NCBI GenBank assembly: GCA_029261855.1
Contig: JAJDAN010000003.1
Location: 62,001-126,000, forward strand
Length of the DNA: 64,000 nt
Source of the DNA: Deltaproteobacteria bacterium
GTDB lineage: Bacteria; Myxococcota_A; UBA9160; UBA4427
Direction: 5' to 3'
Position numbers and translations under genes: made by a program. The notes under the pieces were generated by a model. It did not search any database, had not been told where the DNA came from, and saw only the letters and a program-made list of their open reading frames with translations. Shown here piece after piece: positions 40,371 to 49,461 of the stretch (the first letter of the stretch is position 1; each line of letters starts with the position of its first letter).

Positions 40371-41573
40371 TTGAAGTTCGGAATCTTCTACGAGCACCAA
40401 CTCCCCCGCCCCTGGAACGAAGACAGCGAATACCGACTGCTGCAGGATTCTCTCGACCAGATCCAGCTCGCAGACGAGCTGGGATTCGACTACGCGTGGG
40501 AGGTCGAGCATCACTTCCTCGAGGAGTACTCGCATTCCTCGGCGCCCGAGGTCTTCCTGGCTGCAGCGAGCCAGCGCACCGAGAGGATCCGCCTCGGTCA
40601 CGGCATCGTCCAGCTCACCACCAACCATCCCGCGCGCGTGGCCGAACGCGTCTCGACCCTCGATCTGCTGTCGAACGGACGCGTGGAGTTCGGCATCGGC
40701 GAGGGCTCGAGCGTCACCGAGCTGCATCCCTTCGACCGACGCTTCCGCGACAAGCGCGCGGTGTGGGAGGACGCCGTTCGCTGCATACTGCCCATGTTCC
40801 AGAAGGACGCCTGGGAGTATCACGGCGAGCACTTCGACTTCCCGCTCCGGAACGTCGTCCCGAAGCCGCGCCAGAAACCCCACCCGCCTCTATGGGTGGC
40901 CTGTTCGCAGTTCGAGACCATCGAGATGGTCGCCCGCCGGGGCATGGGCGTGCTGTCGTTCCAGTTCATCTCGTCGGACATGGCCCAGGCCTGGGTGAAC
41001 GCGTACTACAACAACTTCGTGAAGCGCCAGGAGCTGCTGGCCGACTACGCGACCAACCCCAACATCGCCGTCGTCTCCCAGTTCATGTGCCAGGAAAGCG
41101 ACGACGAAGCCCTCGCCAAGTCAGACGGCTCGAGCTTCTTCCAGTTCGCCCTGCTCTTCTACAACCGGCACGGCCCCGTCGTCCCGGGCTCGGTCAATCT
41201 CTGGGACGAGTACCAGAGCTGGCGGGAAAGCGACGAGGGCAAGAAGCTGCGACGGAATCGCGGGCTGATCGGATCACCCGAGAGCCTGCGCGAACGACTC
41301 CGCAAGTTCGAAGCGTCCCACGTCGACCAGGTGATCCTCATCAACCAGGCGGGCAAGAACAGCCACCAGGACATCTGCGAGAGCCTCGAGCTCTTCGCGC
41401 GCGAGGTCATGCCCGAGTTCCAGGAACGCGAGCCCGCGCACCAGGAATGGAAGAAGCGCGTGCTCGCTGGCGAGATCGAGCTCGAAGAAATCGATCCCGC
41501 CCAGCTCACCCCCATGTCGCTCCAGAACCCGAACTGGAAGAAGTCCCAGCAGGCGCAGGGGGAGACGGCATGA
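40371..41573 (+). CDS. LLM class flavin-dependent oxidoreductase (luciferase-like monooxygenase)
   Basis: 400 aa from a TTG start with GAGG upstream. MKFGIFYEHQLPRPW is the family beta1, and GFDYAWEVEHHFLEEYSHSSAPEVFLAAASQRTERIRLGHGIVQLTTNHPARVAERVSTLDLLSNGRVEFGIGEGSS is the classical FMN-binding/alpha-subunit run (EHHF motif). FDFPLRNVVPKPRQKPHPPLWVACS follows. It is probably an FMNH2-dependent monooxygenase on an unidentified small molecule. The stop overlaps the ATG of the PhyH gene (ATGA), so both are co-translated. Confidence 0.93.
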   Translation: MKFGIFYEHQLPRPWNEDSEYRLLQDSLDQIQLADELGFDYAWEVEHHFLEEYSHSSAPEVFLAAASQRTERIRLGHGIVQLTTNHPARVAERVSTLDLLSNGRVEFGIGEGSSVTELHPFDRRFRDKRAVWEDAVRCILPMFQKDAWEYHGEHFDFPLRNVVPKPRQKPHPPLWVACSQFETIEMVARRGMGVLSFQFISSDMAQAWVNAYYNNFVKRQELLADYATNPNIAVVSQFMCQESDDEALAKSDGSSFFQFALLFYNRHGPVVPGSVNLWDEYQSWRESDEGKKLRRNRGLIGSPESLRERLRKFEASHVDQVILINQAGKNSHQDICESLELFAREVMPEFQEREPAHQEWKKRVLAGEIELEEIDPAQLTPMSLQNPNWKKSQQAQGETA

Positions 41574-42406
41574 GCGAGGCCGTCGCCGACCCGGGACGCG
41601 CTCTCACCGAGGCAGACACGAGGCGCCATCTCGCCGAAATAGACGACCAGGGATACACGCTGCTCGAAGGGGTCATCGAGCTCGACCTGATCGCCGAGCT
41701 ACGCGAGACCCTCGAACGAATCGCGCGCGACCAGCAGATCGGCAGCTGCCAGAACGACTTCGAGGGCCACGAGACCGTTCGTATCTACAACCTGCTGGCA
41801 CTCGACGACGTGTTCGCGCGGGTGCCCATTCATCCATCCGTCCTGCCCGTCGTGGAGGGCGTCCTCGACGACGGCTGCCTCATCTCCTCGATCTCGTCCA
41901 TCGACATCGGTCCCGGGGAGAGCCCGCAACCGATCCATTCCGACGACCAGGTCATCGCCCTGCCCCGTCCGCACCCACCCCTGGTTTGCAACACGATGTG
42001 GGCACTCACCGACTTCACGGAGGCCAACGGTGCGACGAGGCTGGTGCCCCGGAGCCACCGCTCCCCGGACTATCCGAACCTCAGCAAGGACATCCCGAGC
42101 GTCCCGGCGCAGATGTCCACCGGCAGTGTTCTCGTCTGGAATGGCAGCCTGTGGCACGGCGGCGGCGCCAATCACACGAGCGAACGACGGGTTGGCATCG
42201 CCATGAACTACTGCGCGGGCTTCATCCGGCAGCAGGAAAACCAGCAGCTCGGCGTTCCCCGCGACAAGGTCCGGAACTTCCCGAAGCGCCTGCAGCAGCT
42301 GGTGGGCTACGGGGTCTACCGCTCGTTGATCGGACACATCGACAAGCAGGATCCGCGAAAGCTGCTGGGCGGCGACCCGTTGCTCAAGACGATCTGGGAC
42401 GACTAG
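41570..42406 (+). CDS. Phytanoyl-CoA dioxygenase (PhyH) family protein
   Basis: 278 aa, coupled by ATGA to the LLM gene. The Fe(II)/2-oxoglutarate motif is QPIHSDDQ (His-x-Asp), followed by TMWALTDFTEANGATRLVPRSHRSPDYPN, GSVLVWNGSLWHGGGANHTSERRVGIAMNYCAGFIRQQENQ with the distal His in LWHGGG and the 2-oxoglutarate Arg in RRVGIA. These are the full set of facial-triad residues. It probably hydroxylates an acyl-CoA or a natural product that the partner monooxygenase also acts on. Confidence 0.93.
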   Translation: MSEAVADPGRALTEADTRRHLAEIDDQGYTLLEGVIELDLIAELRETLERIARDQQIGSCQNDFEGHETVRIYNLLALDDVFARVPIHPSVLPVVEGVLDDGCLISSISSIDIGPGESPQPIHSDDQVIALPRPHPPLVCNTMWALTDFTEANGATRLVPRSHRSPDYPNLSKDIPSVPAQMSTGSVLVWNGSLWHGGGANHTSERRVGIAMNYCAGFIRQQENQQLGVPRDKVRNFPKRLQQLVGYGVYRSLIGHIDKQDPRKLLGGDPLLKTIWDD

Positions 42407-42512
42407 CGCGGCCGCTCCTCCGCGCGCGCCATCCACCTGTGGGCCACCTCACGAAGTACACGAGGGAGGGCGCCGAAGTACTTGCTATGGCACCCAAGAC
42501 AGGAGCGGACCC

Positions 42513-42848
42513 ATGCGAATCGTGACGCCCATCACCGTCTTCGCCCTGGCAGGCGCCGGCGTCCTGCTCGGGCATCTGGGCGACGTCGAATCCCTCTCCG
42601 ACCGGCTGCCCTTCGTCGAGAAAGCCAGCGAGGCAGACGTGGCCGTCGAAGTTCGCTGCGGCGACCTCGACTCGTGGCTGCGCCGGACCTGCGAGGAAGA
42701 GCTGACGCAACGCTTCGCGTCCGGAAACGCGTCGCCCGAGTCGGTACTGCGCATGCACTGCACCCGCACGCGGAGCGTATGGGACCAGAACATGCCGACG
42801 CCGCCGCCCCTGTGCGCGGCGAAGTTCGGGGGCTGGATCTCGAGCTGA
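42513..42848 (+). CDS. Small secreted hypothetical protein, 111 aa
   Basis: The ATG follows AGGAGCG. An N-terminal hydrophobic segment (TPITVFALAGAGVLLGHLG) could be a signal peptide or a single anchor. The rest is Cys-containing and soluble: VEVRCGDLDSWLRRTCEEELTQRFASG, then LRMHCTRTRSVWDQNMPTPPPLCAAKFGG. Four cysteines suggest two disulfides and a periplasmic place. No known family recognised. Confidence 0.6.
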   Translation: MRIVTPITVFALAGAGVLLGHLGDVESLSDRLPFVEKASEADVAVEVRCGDLDSWLRRTCEEELTQRFASGNASPESVLRMHCTRTRSVWDQNMPTPPPLCAAKFGGWISS

Positions 42849-43007
42849 GACCGCCCCACGTGGATGTGGGCCGAGTCCCGCGCTCCTTCACGATCCGTTG
42901 CCGTCATACCGTTGTTTGGTGGCCTCTGCCGGGACCACTCCCTAATGTCTGCGTCTGACCATGCGCTACTGGTCGTGCGCTTGTGGTCATGGCATGGGGG
43001 GGGCGCC

Positions 43008-44294
43008 ATGGCAAGCAACCCGACGCACGTCGGGCACGGCGGGCTGACACCTGGCGGGACGCGGAAGCGTTCCCGGGCGGCGCGGGTCGCGGCGGCCGCT
43101 GCGGCGTTCGAGTCTGCAGACGGTCTCGTCATCGCCCTCGAGTCCGACCAGACGATCCTGTACGCGAGCGATGGCTGGCGCAGCTTGTTCGGTGAGTCGC
43201 CCGATCGCCCGGCGGGCCAGACCTTGCAGGCCGCACTGCCTGCCGGCCGGCTCGTGCCCGAGGACGAAGACCACCTGCTCGAAGCACTCCGCCGCTCCCT
43301 CACCGAAGGACCGTCCGTCCCCATTCCGCTCCGCAGTCTCAGCGCCGAACGCGATTGGCGACATCTCGAGGGGCGCGCCTACTCGGGGCGCGCGCTGCGC
43401 GACGTTCCCCGCAACGTCTGGCTCGTCGTCTTTCACGACAAGTACCCTCACGGCGGGATGGAGTCACCCCGGCTCTCGTCCATCGACGAAGACCGGCTTC
43501 GCGCCGAGAAGCTCGAAACACTCGGCGTCCTCGCGGCTGGCATCGCCCACGACTTCAGCAATCTACTGACCCCGATCGTCGGGAACGCCTCGCTGCTGCT
43601 CGCCGATCTACCTGCCGGCGCGCCCGAGCGCCGTTGGGCAGAAGGCATCCGGCGGGCAGCGAACCGCGCGACGGCCCTCACGGGCCAGATGCTCTCGCTG
43701 GCCGGGCCCGGCGCGGTGGGCCGGCCGGGACGCACCATCGCGATGGTCGACCTGTCGGCGGTGATCCGCGGCTTCACCCTGCTGCTCGAGACCACTGCAT
43801 CGAAGACCAGTCGGATCCACTGGGATCTCGCGGATGACCTGCCCCTCGTCCACGGCGAACCCGCGCAGCTCGCACAGATCGTGGTCAACCTGGTGGCCAA
43901 CGCGTCGAACGCTCTCGGCACTTCGGGCGGCGCCATCACCGTCCGAACCGGAACGGTACAAGCCGACCGCACGACCCTCGACGCGTGCTACCTCGGCGAT
44001 TCCCTGACACCCGGCCGCTACGTATTCGTCGAGGTCCGGGACGAGGCCGCCAGGATCACACCCGAGGCCCGCGCGCAGCTGCTGAACGGTTCCGGAGCGG
44101 ACGCCGGTAGCGAAGGCGGACGCGGCCTGGGGCTGGGTCTCTCGGTGGTGATCGGTACGGTGCGCGCACACGAGGGCGCGCTCTACGTCGGCAACGCCCG
44201 CGACGACCAGCTCGAACCCGACGGCGGCTGCTTCCGCGTGTTGCTACCCGTGGCCCGCGAACCGGACGCGACCGCGCGGGCTCAGCCGAGCTGA
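43008..44294 (+). CDS. PAS-type sensor histidine kinase with degenerate ATP lid
   Basis: 428 aa from the ATG at 43008, after a G-run ribosome site. An N-terminal PAS-like domain (SADGLVIALESDQTILYASDGWRSLFGESPDRPAGQTLQ) precedes the HisKA-type H-box LGVLAAGIAHDFSNLLTPIVGNASLL, where His is the phosphosite. The N-box is IVVNLVANASNAL and the G2 box GRGLGLGLSVVIGTVRAHEGALYV. The expected DxGxG (G1) box reads VEVRDEAARI, and the F-box (FxPFxTTK) is replaced by LLNGSGADAGSEG. It is cytoplasmic, with no membrane span. Catalysis may be weak or altered. No adjacent response regulator. Confidence 0.85.
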   Translation: MASNPTHVGHGGLTPGGTRKRSRAARVAAAAAAFESADGLVIALESDQTILYASDGWRSLFGESPDRPAGQTLQAALPAGRLVPEDEDHLLEALRRSLTEGPSVPIPLRSLSAERDWRHLEGRAYSGRALRDVPRNVWLVVFHDKYPHGGMESPRLSSIDEDRLRAEKLETLGVLAAGIAHDFSNLLTPIVGNASLLLADLPAGAPERRWAEGIRRAANRATALTGQMLSLAGPGAVGRPGRTIAMVDLSAVIRGFTLLLETTASKTSRIHWDLADDLPLVHGEPAQLAQIVVNLVANASNALGTSGGAITVRTGTVQADRTTLDACYLGDSLTPGRYVFVEVRDEAARITPEARAQLLNGSGADAGSEGGRGLGLGLSVVIGTVRAHEGALYVGNARDDQLEPDGGCFRVLLPVAREPDATARAQPS

Positions 44295-45361
44295 CGCTCG
44301 GGCCAGGCGGCGTAGAAGAGGCAATCCGACAGCGCGTTCTCCCGGTGTGTCGTCATCATCACCGGGATCATCTCTCGGCGCGTCTCGAGACGGCGCCCCC
44401 GGACCGCGAACAGCTCGAAGGACCGGTCGATCCCGCCGGCACCGATCGCTTCGACCGGCCAGTCCGTGCCCGCCGCGACCCATCCGATGCAGGTTCCCTT
44501 TGGGACGAGCTCGAAGTTGTGATCGTCCACCTGTCGCGACATCACGAGCCCCTCTCCGTCCTCGGGGCCATCCCCGAAGGCGAGGGGAATACCCGGGCGA
44601 ACCCGCACCCGCACCGGGTCGACGACCACCTCGAGCAGAGGCGGCGTCGCGTCCAGCGCGAGATCGTCGGCGTCGATGATCCGCTGGGTACCGACGAGGG
44701 CCAGCGCATCGGCCTGGGGGTCGCCCGAACGGCCGCACTCGATGGTCACCGCGGGGAAGTCGTTGCAGGTCGCCTCCACGATCGTCCCCAGCTCGATCGG
44801 GGTATGGATGATGCGGTGCGCGTAGCGAGCGACCAGGTTGCGCTCAGGCACCCCGATCCGGAAGGTCACCCCGTAGGGCGGGTTCTGGCCGGTGTTGTTG
44901 TGCAGGTCCACCAGGCACTCGGGCGGCCGTGATCGCAACAGGTCGAGCAGCTGTCTCGCTACCCGAACCTCGCGCTCATCGCGTCCCGAGGTCTCAACCG
45001 ATGGGCGCCACACGCGGTTGAAGTCCGGGCGACCCGGGAGGAAGCGATGGGCGAAGCCGGGCGGCGCCAGCGCCGTCTCGACGGCGCCGACGAACAGCCC
45101 CAGGTCGACCGCCGGCACGGCACCCATGCGCAGCCAGCGGTGGAGCGCGGTCAGGCCGGACGGCTCGTTGCCGTGCAGCAGCGTCGAGAAGGCACGAAGC
45201 CGGGACCGATCTCGCCCCGGGACCTCGATCCACGTCGGCCCAGCGAGCTCGGAAAGGAAGGTCGCGACGTCGGGACCGATGCTGGACGCGCTCAGGTCCT
45301 TGCCCCATCGCCGTATCCGGAGCTCCCGTCCTTGCTCTTCTCTCGGCTCTTTCTCAACCAT
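44282..45361 (-). CDS. Succinylglutamate desuccinylase/aspartoacylase family protein
   Basis: 359 aa from the ATG at 45359-45361, which overlaps the GCS2-ligase stop by 8 bp. The zinc site is STLLHGNEPSGLTALHRWL (His and Glu) plus the second His in VDLHNNTG, as in AstE/aspartoacylase M14-like enzymes. TIECGRSGDPQADALAL matches the conserved Glu region. The product probably removes an acyl group from an N-acyl or glutamyl compound. Pairing with a glutamate-cysteine-ligase-type enzyme suggests synthesis and trimming of a glutamyl metabolite, by inference. It overlaps the kinase stop tail-to-tail by 13 bp. Confidence 0.88.
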   Translation of the reverse strand: MVEKEPREEQGRELRIRRWGKDLSASSIGPDVATFLSELAGPTWIEVPGRDRSRLRAFSTLLHGNEPSGLTALHRWLRMGAVPAVDLGLFVGAVETALAPPGFAHRFLPGRPDFNRVWRPSVETSGRDEREVRVARQLLDLLRSRPPECLVDLHNNTGQNPPYGVTFRIGVPERNLVARYAHRIIHTPIELGTIVEATCNDFPAVTIECGRSGDPQADALALVGTQRIIDADDLALDATPPLLEVVVDPVRVRVRPGIPLAFGDGPEDGEGLVMSRQVDDHNFELVPKGTCIGWVAAGTDWPVEAIGAGGIDRSFELFAVRGRRLETRREMIPVMMTTHRENALSDCLFYAAWPERQLG

Positions 45362-46838
45362 CGAGGGGCCAGTCGTGCACGGGCAGTCCGTTCCGGGAAT
45401 GCACGAGATAGCGCTCCAGCATGCGGACCAGGGCGCCATCCCGGTCGGACCCGACCTCGGCCGCCGCCAGGGCGCGTCGCTGCCAGATCGCGCCGCTGAT
45501 GCCCTTCGCGCAGCGCCGGCTGATCAGGTCGAGCTGCGTCTCGATCTCATCGGCCTCGACGCCGGCCGCTTCCAGCCCGCGGCGTGCGATGGGGACCAGC
45601 TCGGGCACGAGGCCGCGCGCCCCGCGCGCCCCGGCCGCGGCCGAGTTGCCCCGGGGCCATGCGATGACCGCGTCGAGCCCGTCCTGGGCGGCGCGGTAGA
45701 AGCTCGTGTGGGTTTCGTCGAAGGAAGCGCCGTCCCAATCTTCCATCTCGTCCGCCAGGCCCAGGGTCAGGCCGACGAAGAACGCTGCGTTCGCGACCAT
45801 GTCCGGAACGCTCGGCCCGGCCGGCAGCGCACGCAGCTCGATTCGCAGATGTCCGCCTTCCGCCGGGTCGTAGACCGGTCGATTCCAGCTCCACACCGTT
45901 CCCTGGTGGAGTCGGATCTCCCCCAGCTGCGGCACGCCTCCAGCCGCGACGCACGCCTCGGGATCTTCTTCGCCGAGTACCGGCAGCAGGGGCTCGAAGT
46001 CTGCGACCGCGTCGGCGAAGATCTCGTAGGCACCGGACCGGTTCCAATTCGACCCGAAGCACACCCGGGGCTTCCGCCTCAGGCGCTGCAGCTCGGTGGT
46101 CCGCACGTCGACCGCCTGCTTGAAGAGCGCGACCCGCGTCTCGTCCCAGAGCCGGTGCCCCAGGAAGGTCGGCGAGTTCGCGCATGCGGACAGCACCGGC
46201 GCGGTCGCTAGCTGCGCCGCATTGAAGACGCGCGAGAAGTCTTTCGGTTGCACACGCAGATGGACCTGGAGCGAGGTCGCGGCCCCCTCGAAGGTCACGT
46301 CGTTGCACTCCATCTCGAGGGGATCGTCGCCGTGGATTCGAAGCAAGAAGGGCTCGTCCCTCCGGCGCAGCAGTGCCCGGGACAGCGCCCGAAAGCGAGG
46401 CGTGTCCGTCATCGCGTCGGAAGAGAGGTCTTTCACGCGCAGAGTGGGGAGGATGCCGATCATGGCGACCCGTGCCGCATGCGGCTCTGCCGCCCGGGTC
46501 AGCTCTGCGAATGCCCCATCCATCTCTGCTCGCAGGTGGGCAAAGGGGCGGCCGGCGAGCGGCGTCGGCAGCAGGTTCGATTCGAGGTTGAAACGATCGA
46601 GCTCGAAGGTCATGCGGGGGTCGAGGGTCTCGCGGAGCACGGCGAGATTGACCGGGCGCGGGCGCGCATCCGCGCCGACGAGCGCGACCTCGAGTTCTGC
46701 GCCGAGCGAAGGCGGGCCCTCCCCAAAGCCATCTCGCGCGAGCAGCGAGGACAGGGCGCGGAGACCGGCGTCGAGCCTCTCGCGAAAATCGTCGTACTCG
46801 TGGTCCTCGAAGCGATCCCGCTCGATCGCAAGCCCCAT
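45354..46838 (-). CDS. Glutamate-cysteine ligase family 2 (GCS2) protein
   Basis: 494 aa. The ligase pattern is SLGAELEVALVG near residue 45 (ATP/metal Glu), then DRFNLESNLLPTPLAG, GILPTLRVKDLSSDAM, CNDVTFEGAATSLQVHLRVQPKDF, ACANSPTFLGHRLWDETRVALFKQAVDVR, and HQGTVWSWNRPVYDPAEGGHLRIELRALPAGPSVPDMVANAAFFVGL. These blocks match the GCS2 group (EgtA/YbdK-like), which ligates glutamate to amines or cysteine. The C-terminal part (HLRIELRALPAG) is the conserved active-site strand. The substrate could be Cys or another amine. It is coupled to the aspartoacylase by an 8-bp overlap. Confidence 0.9.
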   Translation of the reverse strand: MGLAIERDRFEDHEYDDFRERLDAGLRALSSLLARDGFGEGPPSLGAELEVALVGADARPRPVNLAVLRETLDPRMTFELDRFNLESNLLPTPLAGRPFAHLRAEMDGAFAELTRAAEPHAARVAMIGILPTLRVKDLSSDAMTDTPRFRALSRALLRRRDEPFLLRIHGDDPLEMECNDVTFEGAATSLQVHLRVQPKDFSRVFNAAQLATAPVLSACANSPTFLGHRLWDETRVALFKQAVDVRTTELQRLRRKPRVCFGSNWNRSGAYEIFADAVADFEPLLPVLGEEDPEACVAAGGVPQLGEIRLHQGTVWSWNRPVYDPAEGGHLRIELRALPAGPSVPDMVANAAFFVGLTLGLADEMEDWDGASFDETHTSFYRAAQDGLDAVIAWPRGNSAAAGARGARGLVPELVPIARRGLEAAGVEADEIETQLDLISRRCAKGISGAIWQRRALAAAEVGSDRDGALVRMLERYLVHSRNGLPVHDWPLDG

Positions 46839-46851
46839 GCCTTCCCCCGCT

Positions 46852-48780
46852 TCAGACGATCGACGCGCTCCGCCTCAGACGCGCCAGTCCCCCGACTCCG
46901 AGCAGCCCCGCCACGGCCAACGTCGTCCCGCCCGGCTCGGGGACTGCAACGGCATCGAAGTAGAAGGTCGCAGACCCGGGTCCGCGAGCGATTTCGATGG
47001 GCACCAGCTCGAGCCCGAGAAAGCCCGGCAGACGGAAGGTCCCCAGCTCGTCCGAGAGGCTGACCGTCCCGTCCTCGAGCAGCTCCGTGAGGGAAACGAT
47101 CAGCTCTGCCGGGTCGGCACCGATCGCGTTGCCGAGGACGACGATCTCGACGTCCGCGAGCGCGCCCGCCGTCCCGAGAGTCAGCTCTCCCGAGACCGGA
47201 GCGAAATCGATGTCGAGCCCCGTCGTCGCATCGACGGCGAGCTGCAACCACGCGGTGTCGTTCGAGGGGTCGACGACGTCGACTCGCAGGTCCGCGATCC
47301 GCAGCGCTGCAAGCTCACCCAGCGGTCCCGCCCCATCGCGCAGCACCGGCGCCAGGGCCGGACGCACCTGGATCGTCAGCGCCAGCGCGGGAGGCAGGGA
47401 ACCGAAAGCGGGCTCGATCACCGAAAGCAGCTGCGCGGTGATCGCGAAGCGCGTGCCGCCGAGCTCGAGCTCTTCGAGATCGGAATGCAACAGCCCGCAC
47501 TCGGTCAGCGCCTTCAGGCCCTGGCCCAGGGCGGCGTCATTCAGGGCGAGCGCCACGTCGAAGGGCAGACCGCCCAGGGGCGTCGCGCTGCCCAGCATCG
47601 GTAGCTGCGCGTCCGGCTCGAAGGACGCGCTGAAGTCCGGTGCGCCCATGGGTGCGTCACAGCCGCCGACCTCACCCACTCGTGCCATCACCGCGGTGTC
47701 GGTCACGAGGGTCACGCCTTCGTCGGCGAGGACGACCCGGGCGACCGGGCTGTACAGATCCACCTCGAGCGCTTCGGCGATGGGCCGCGTGATCTCGACA
47801 TCCGCGAGCGCATCTTCGATGACGTCGGTCAGCGGGCCATCCGCGGGCCCGCCGCCATCCGGGTCCTCGAGCAGATCCGCGAGTGCATCCAGGATGTCGC
47901 CCTCGAGGTCGCCGACGATGTCATCGATCACGTCCTCGATGAGACCGTCGTTGCAGGCCCCTCCGGTGAAGTTCTGATGGAAGCGGTCGAAGTCGAGCGC
48001 GAGCGCGCCGGACTGGGACAGGTCGAGTCGGGTGCCTTCGACGGTGTCGGGAGCGATGTCGTAGCGCGCGCCGATCTGCGCGGTCTCCGCCGTCAGGCGC
48101 AGGCGACAATCGGGGACGACCCCCGAGCCCCGGATCTCGAGATCCAGGCGCACCTCACGCAGGACGAGGTCGAGCTGAACGCCGTCGACGAACGGCTCGA
48201 GCGACACCTGCTGGGACGCGAAGCGCGGGGGCGGATCGTCGATGTACACCTTCGCGCGACCGATGCAGCCGGCAAAGGTGTCGACCAGGCACTTGTTGTA
48301 GATGCGCCGGCCGACGGGCAGCAGCTCGTCGAGGTCGAAGCCGACCAGACCGTCGAGCGCCGGCTCGAAGGCGTCGAGCCCGGTCTCGGTGAAGTGCAGG
48401 GCCGCACTCTCGAGGGACACCCCGCCGTCGAGAGTCGACGCGCCCGCCACGACAGTGACGCGCTCGCGGCCGGTCTGGCCACCTGGAAGGGTCCAGTCGA
48501 CCAACAGCGGGTTGAAGACCCGGTCGAAGTCGACGGCGACCGAGACATCGAAGCTCGCGAGCGCGCCGGCGTCTGCGAGCGCCAGCGGCACGCCGTTCAG
48601 GCGGGCGCTGGTCATCCCGACGTCCGGGGTCGGAATCCCTCCGGACACGCGGATCTCGGAACTCTCGACGAAGGCGCCGGCGGCCGGCTCGTCGATGACG
48701 TCTCCCGAGGCGGTGCCCGCCAGCAGGAAACCCAGCAGCCCCGCGCTGGCCGCAGCCACACGACACACCGAATCGCGCAT
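46852..48780 (-). CDS. Large PEP-CTERM sorted protein
   Basis: 642 aa from the ATG at 48778-48780, preceded by a G-run. A signal peptide (VAAASAGLLGFLLAGTASG) is followed by a long beta-rich body with acidic, low-complexity stretches such as DVIDDIVGDLEGDILDALADLLEDPDGGG. The C-terminus is a classic PEP-CTERM: VPEPGGTT, hydrophobic LAVAGLLGVGGLA, then basic RLRRS. A carbohydrate-rich or extracellular matrix role is typical for such proteins. Body function unknown. It ends 13 bp from the GCS2 start on the same strand, though coordinated expression is doubtful. Confidence 0.85.
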   Translation of the reverse strand: MRDSVCRVAAASAGLLGFLLAGTASGDVIDEPAAGAFVESSEIRVSGGIPTPDVGMTSARLNGVPLALADAGALASFDVSVAVDFDRVFNPLLVDWTLPGGQTGRERVTVVAGASTLDGGVSLESAALHFTETGLDAFEPALDGLVGFDLDELLPVGRRIYNKCLVDTFAGCIGRAKVYIDDPPPRFASQQVSLEPFVDGVQLDLVLREVRLDLEIRGSGVVPDCRLRLTAETAQIGARYDIAPDTVEGTRLDLSQSGALALDFDRFHQNFTGGACNDGLIEDVIDDIVGDLEGDILDALADLLEDPDGGGPADGPLTDVIEDALADVEITRPIAEALEVDLYSPVARVVLADEGVTLVTDTAVMARVGEVGGCDAPMGAPDFSASFEPDAQLPMLGSATPLGGLPFDVALALNDAALGQGLKALTECGLLHSDLEELELGGTRFAITAQLLSVIEPAFGSLPPALALTIQVRPALAPVLRDGAGPLGELAALRIADLRVDVVDPSNDTAWLQLAVDATTGLDIDFAPVSGELTLGTAGALADVEIVVLGNAIGADPAELIVSLTELLEDGTVSLSDELGTFRLPGFLGLELVPIEIARGPGSATFYFDAVAVPEPGGTTLAVAGLLGVGGLARLRRSASIV

Positions 48781-48863
48781 GCACCCCCCTGGGCCGACCC
48801 GAACAGTGCACGGGCAAGCCCGAACCGTGCGCACGGATAGCACGAAAGTGGGTGACCGGCGGT

Positions 48864-49451
48864 TCAGCCCGGCGCGTCGAGCAGCTGCTGCTTCATGGAC
48901 ACCGAGAACGGCTCGTCGCCGAGCCAGATCGCGAACAACGCGGCGGCAAAGTCTGCGCCCTCGACGATGCCCCGAACCTCGCCGTTGAGGGCGAGCTCGG
49001 TTCCGACCCCGGGCCGGTAGGTCAGCTGGTAGCGATCGCCGGGACGGACATCGGTGTACAACGCATTGAAGCGGGCGATGCGGGGACCCAGTTCGCGGAA
49101 GCTGTCTCCGTCGACGTTCTTCTCGATGCCGTCGAGGGTGGCCTCGGCGAACAGGTGTGCCGGGATGCCCCAGAAGTACTCGATCTCGAGGCGACGCGGC
49201 ACGTCGTCCAGGACCTGCTCGACCCCGACTTCCGGATCCAGGTACAGGGCCGCGACGTACGCCCGGAACAGCACCTTGTAGCGAAGCAGCGCGAGACCTC
49301 GCAGCGCGAGATCCACACCGCCCGACGAGATCCGTTCGGGAAATTCCACGCCCTCGATGCGCGCAGCCTCGGCGGGACGCGCGATCACGGCAGAAGTCAC
49401 GAGCACCAGCAGTACCGCCAGCTTCGATCGCTTCGAGATCATCGTCTCCAT
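48864..49451 (-). CDS. Chalcone isomerase-like exported protein
   Basis: 195 aa. The signal peptide (LAVLLVLVTSAVIARPAEA) leads to the bacterial chalcone-isomerase-like fold: IEGVEFPERISSGGVDLALRGLALLRYKVLFRAYVAALYLDPEVG, then RRLEIEYFWGIPAHLFAEATLDGIEKN and YQLTYRPGVGTELALNGEVRGIVEGADFAAALFAIWLGDEPFSVSMKQQLLD. Bacterial members bind hydrophobic or acyl ligands and need not isomerise flavonoids. It is the last gene of the phr/DUF523-DUF1722 minus-strand run (10-bp gap), and such genes recur beside light/oxidative-stress lipid cassettes. Periplasmic fatty-acid binding is inferred. Confidence 0.85.
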   Translation of the reverse strand: METMISKRSKLAVLLVLVTSAVIARPAEAARIEGVEFPERISSGGVDLALRGLALLRYKVLFRAYVAALYLDPEVGVEQVLDDVPRRLEIEYFWGIPAHLFAEATLDGIEKNVDGDSFRELGPRIARFNALYTDVRPGDRYQLTYRPGVGTELALNGEVRGIVEGADFAAALFAIWLGDEPFSVSMKQQLLDAPG

Positions 49452-49461
49452 CCAGTCGGGC

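Noticed and set aside
45047-45499. 150-codon plus-strand frame near the aspartoacylase
   Set aside because: Shadow of the aspartoacylase and GCS2 genes, with no known motif.
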